A program made the position numbers and the translations under genes. Shown piece by piece: positions 10,949 to 11,589 of a stretch of DNA of 11,589 nucleotides. The DNA comes from a bacterium (GTDB lineage: Bacteria; Patescibacteriota; Minisyncoccia; Phycocordibacterales; UBA2163), in assembly GCA_018648925.1 (NCBI GenBank), contig JABGQE010000018.1:1-11589 (forward strand), in the 5' to 3' direction. The notes beneath the pieces are model-generated. The model saw only the letters and a list, made by a program, of their open reading frames with translations. It was not told the DNA's origin and did not search any database. Position 1 is the first letter of the stretch; every line of letters begins with the position of its first letter.

Positions 10949-11589
10949 TTAATTTTTAGTACAACCAATTTCGGTAAGTGTAGCAGTACAGGTTGCTGAA
11001 CCACCGCCCTCATAATGACCACATGGATCTCCTCCTGACTCCGCGCAGTATGCCGGACTATATACACATGTATTTCCAGTATTTTGCCTGAAATGATTAG
11101 GTATACTACAGCCCCCTACATCTCCAGAACATGACGCTCCATTTGTACTGCTATAACTCGCATTAGAACTCCATCCACTAGGACAAGATGTTGTTGGGAA
11201 ATAACATATACCCTGAGATGCTATCCAACTACCACCAACGTTTGCACATTGTATGTACATAGGTAATACATATGTACATGACTGTGTTGTTACTGGATTT
11301 CCACCAACACAACCAGACGGTGAAGATGTTAGAATTGTTCTTGTTTGAGTACTGTTTGACTGACATTCTCCCCAAGCGGAATATGTAAATGACGTACACG
11401 CTAACCCTGCACCTGTAAGTGATACCCAAGCTCCTCCCATATATCCCTGGAAGTCAGCACCAGTCCACCGAATAGTACCGGCAGTTTCATTAACTGTATC
11501 CCCTATCTCTATACCCCCATCAATATCTAAATTTCCCTGAAAATACCCACTTCCAAATACTGAAAGCGCATCTACAGAAAGCCCGCCAT
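10949..11589 (-). CDS. C-terminal part of a Cys-rich surface protein with TSP1-like motif (partial)
   Basis: The frame is open from the window edge (first complete codon at 11587) to the TAA at 10951-10949, giving at least 212 residues; the start is outside. An internal ATG at 11440 is unlikely to be the start, because the upstream sequence continues as good protein. The first part (about 1-65, with GTIRWTGADFQGYMGGAW) looks like the Gly/Ser-rich repeat segments of tail-fibre-like or long surface proteins. The rest has 14 cysteines, an even number. The stretch YSAWGECQSNSTQTRT followed by CVGGNP and TTQSC resembles a thrombospondin type 1 repeat (W-x-x-C, then polar residues and TRT). No membrane helix or sorting signal is visible at the C-terminus. 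A role in adhesion to a host cell is plausible but unproven. The cysteines probably form disulfides. Confidence 0.75.
   Translation of the reverse strand, partial: GGLSVDALSVFGSGYFQGNLDIDGGIEIGDTVNETAGTIRWTGADFQGYMGGAWVSLTGAGLACTSFTYSAWGECQSNSTQTRTILTSSPSGCVGGNPVTTQSCTYVLPMYIQCANVGGSWIASQGICYFPTTSCPSGWSSNASYSSTNGASCSGDVGGCSIPNHFRQNTGNTCVYSPAYCAESGGDPCGHYEGGGSATCTATLTEIGCTKN

Overview
The window looks like a piece of an AT-rich genome from a small, host-dependent bacterium of the Patescibacteria (CPR), most likely the Parcubacteria. This is an inference. It rests on the mix of a bL9 gene, a stand-alone bL27 gene, an archaeal-type bifunctional phosphoglucose/phosphomannose isomerase, short VKOR and DoxX membrane proteins, a tiny lysozyme-like exoenzyme and a TSP1-like cysteine-rich surface protein. 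Shine-Dalgarno sequences are scarce and several promoters sit almost on top of the ATG. No rRNA, tRNA, CRISPR array or transposase gene was seen.

Layout. Positions 1-144 hold no gene but contain a perfect DnaA-box-like 9-mer and a GC-rich inverted repeat. On the minus strand corA (2497-1583) and cysS (1575-145) form an operon. Divergent from corA, an S41 C-terminal processing peptidase (2599-3846) and rplI (3853-4296) form a plus-strand operon that ends in a 20-bp-stem terminator shared with convergent rpmA (4618-4343). rpmA shares its promoter region with a divergent gene (4638-5036) for a membrane-anchored protein with an Ada-like Cys motif. Next comes an orphan secreted protein (5125-5553) that, unlike most genes here, has a clear Shine-Dalgarno sequence.

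Positions 5684-8500 are a tight five-gene plus-strand operon: PGI/PMI, ROK sugar kinase, an unrecognised 38-residue single-pass membrane peptide (7499-7615), VKOR and DoxX. Neighbours are separated by at most 5 nt or overlap. After it come a promoter, a UUCG-loop terminator and a second hairpin, then a lysozyme-like gene (8647-9069) whose signal-peptide region lacks a normal start and contains an in-frame TAG. Positions 9113-9598 are gene-poor and hold a 29-bp imperfect direct repeat. The minus strand then carries an M23 peptidase with a long coiled coil (10888-9599) and the C-terminal part of a Cys-rich surface protein (11589-10949, running off the window).

How the genes may work together. 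PGI/PMI and the ROK kinase feed hexose phosphates into sugar metabolism. VKOR and DoxX, perhaps with the small peptide, would form a membrane thiol-oxidation module. Its likely clients are the exported proteins encoded nearby, which carry even numbers of cysteines: 14 in the surface protein fragment, 2 in the M23 protein and 2 in the lysozyme-like protein. The M23, lysozyme-like and S41 enzymes point to envelope remodelling. The most distinctive regulatory feature is a recurring layout in which TATAAT lies exactly 6 nt before ATG (corA, the 4638 gene, the M23 gene), which predicts leaderless mRNAs.
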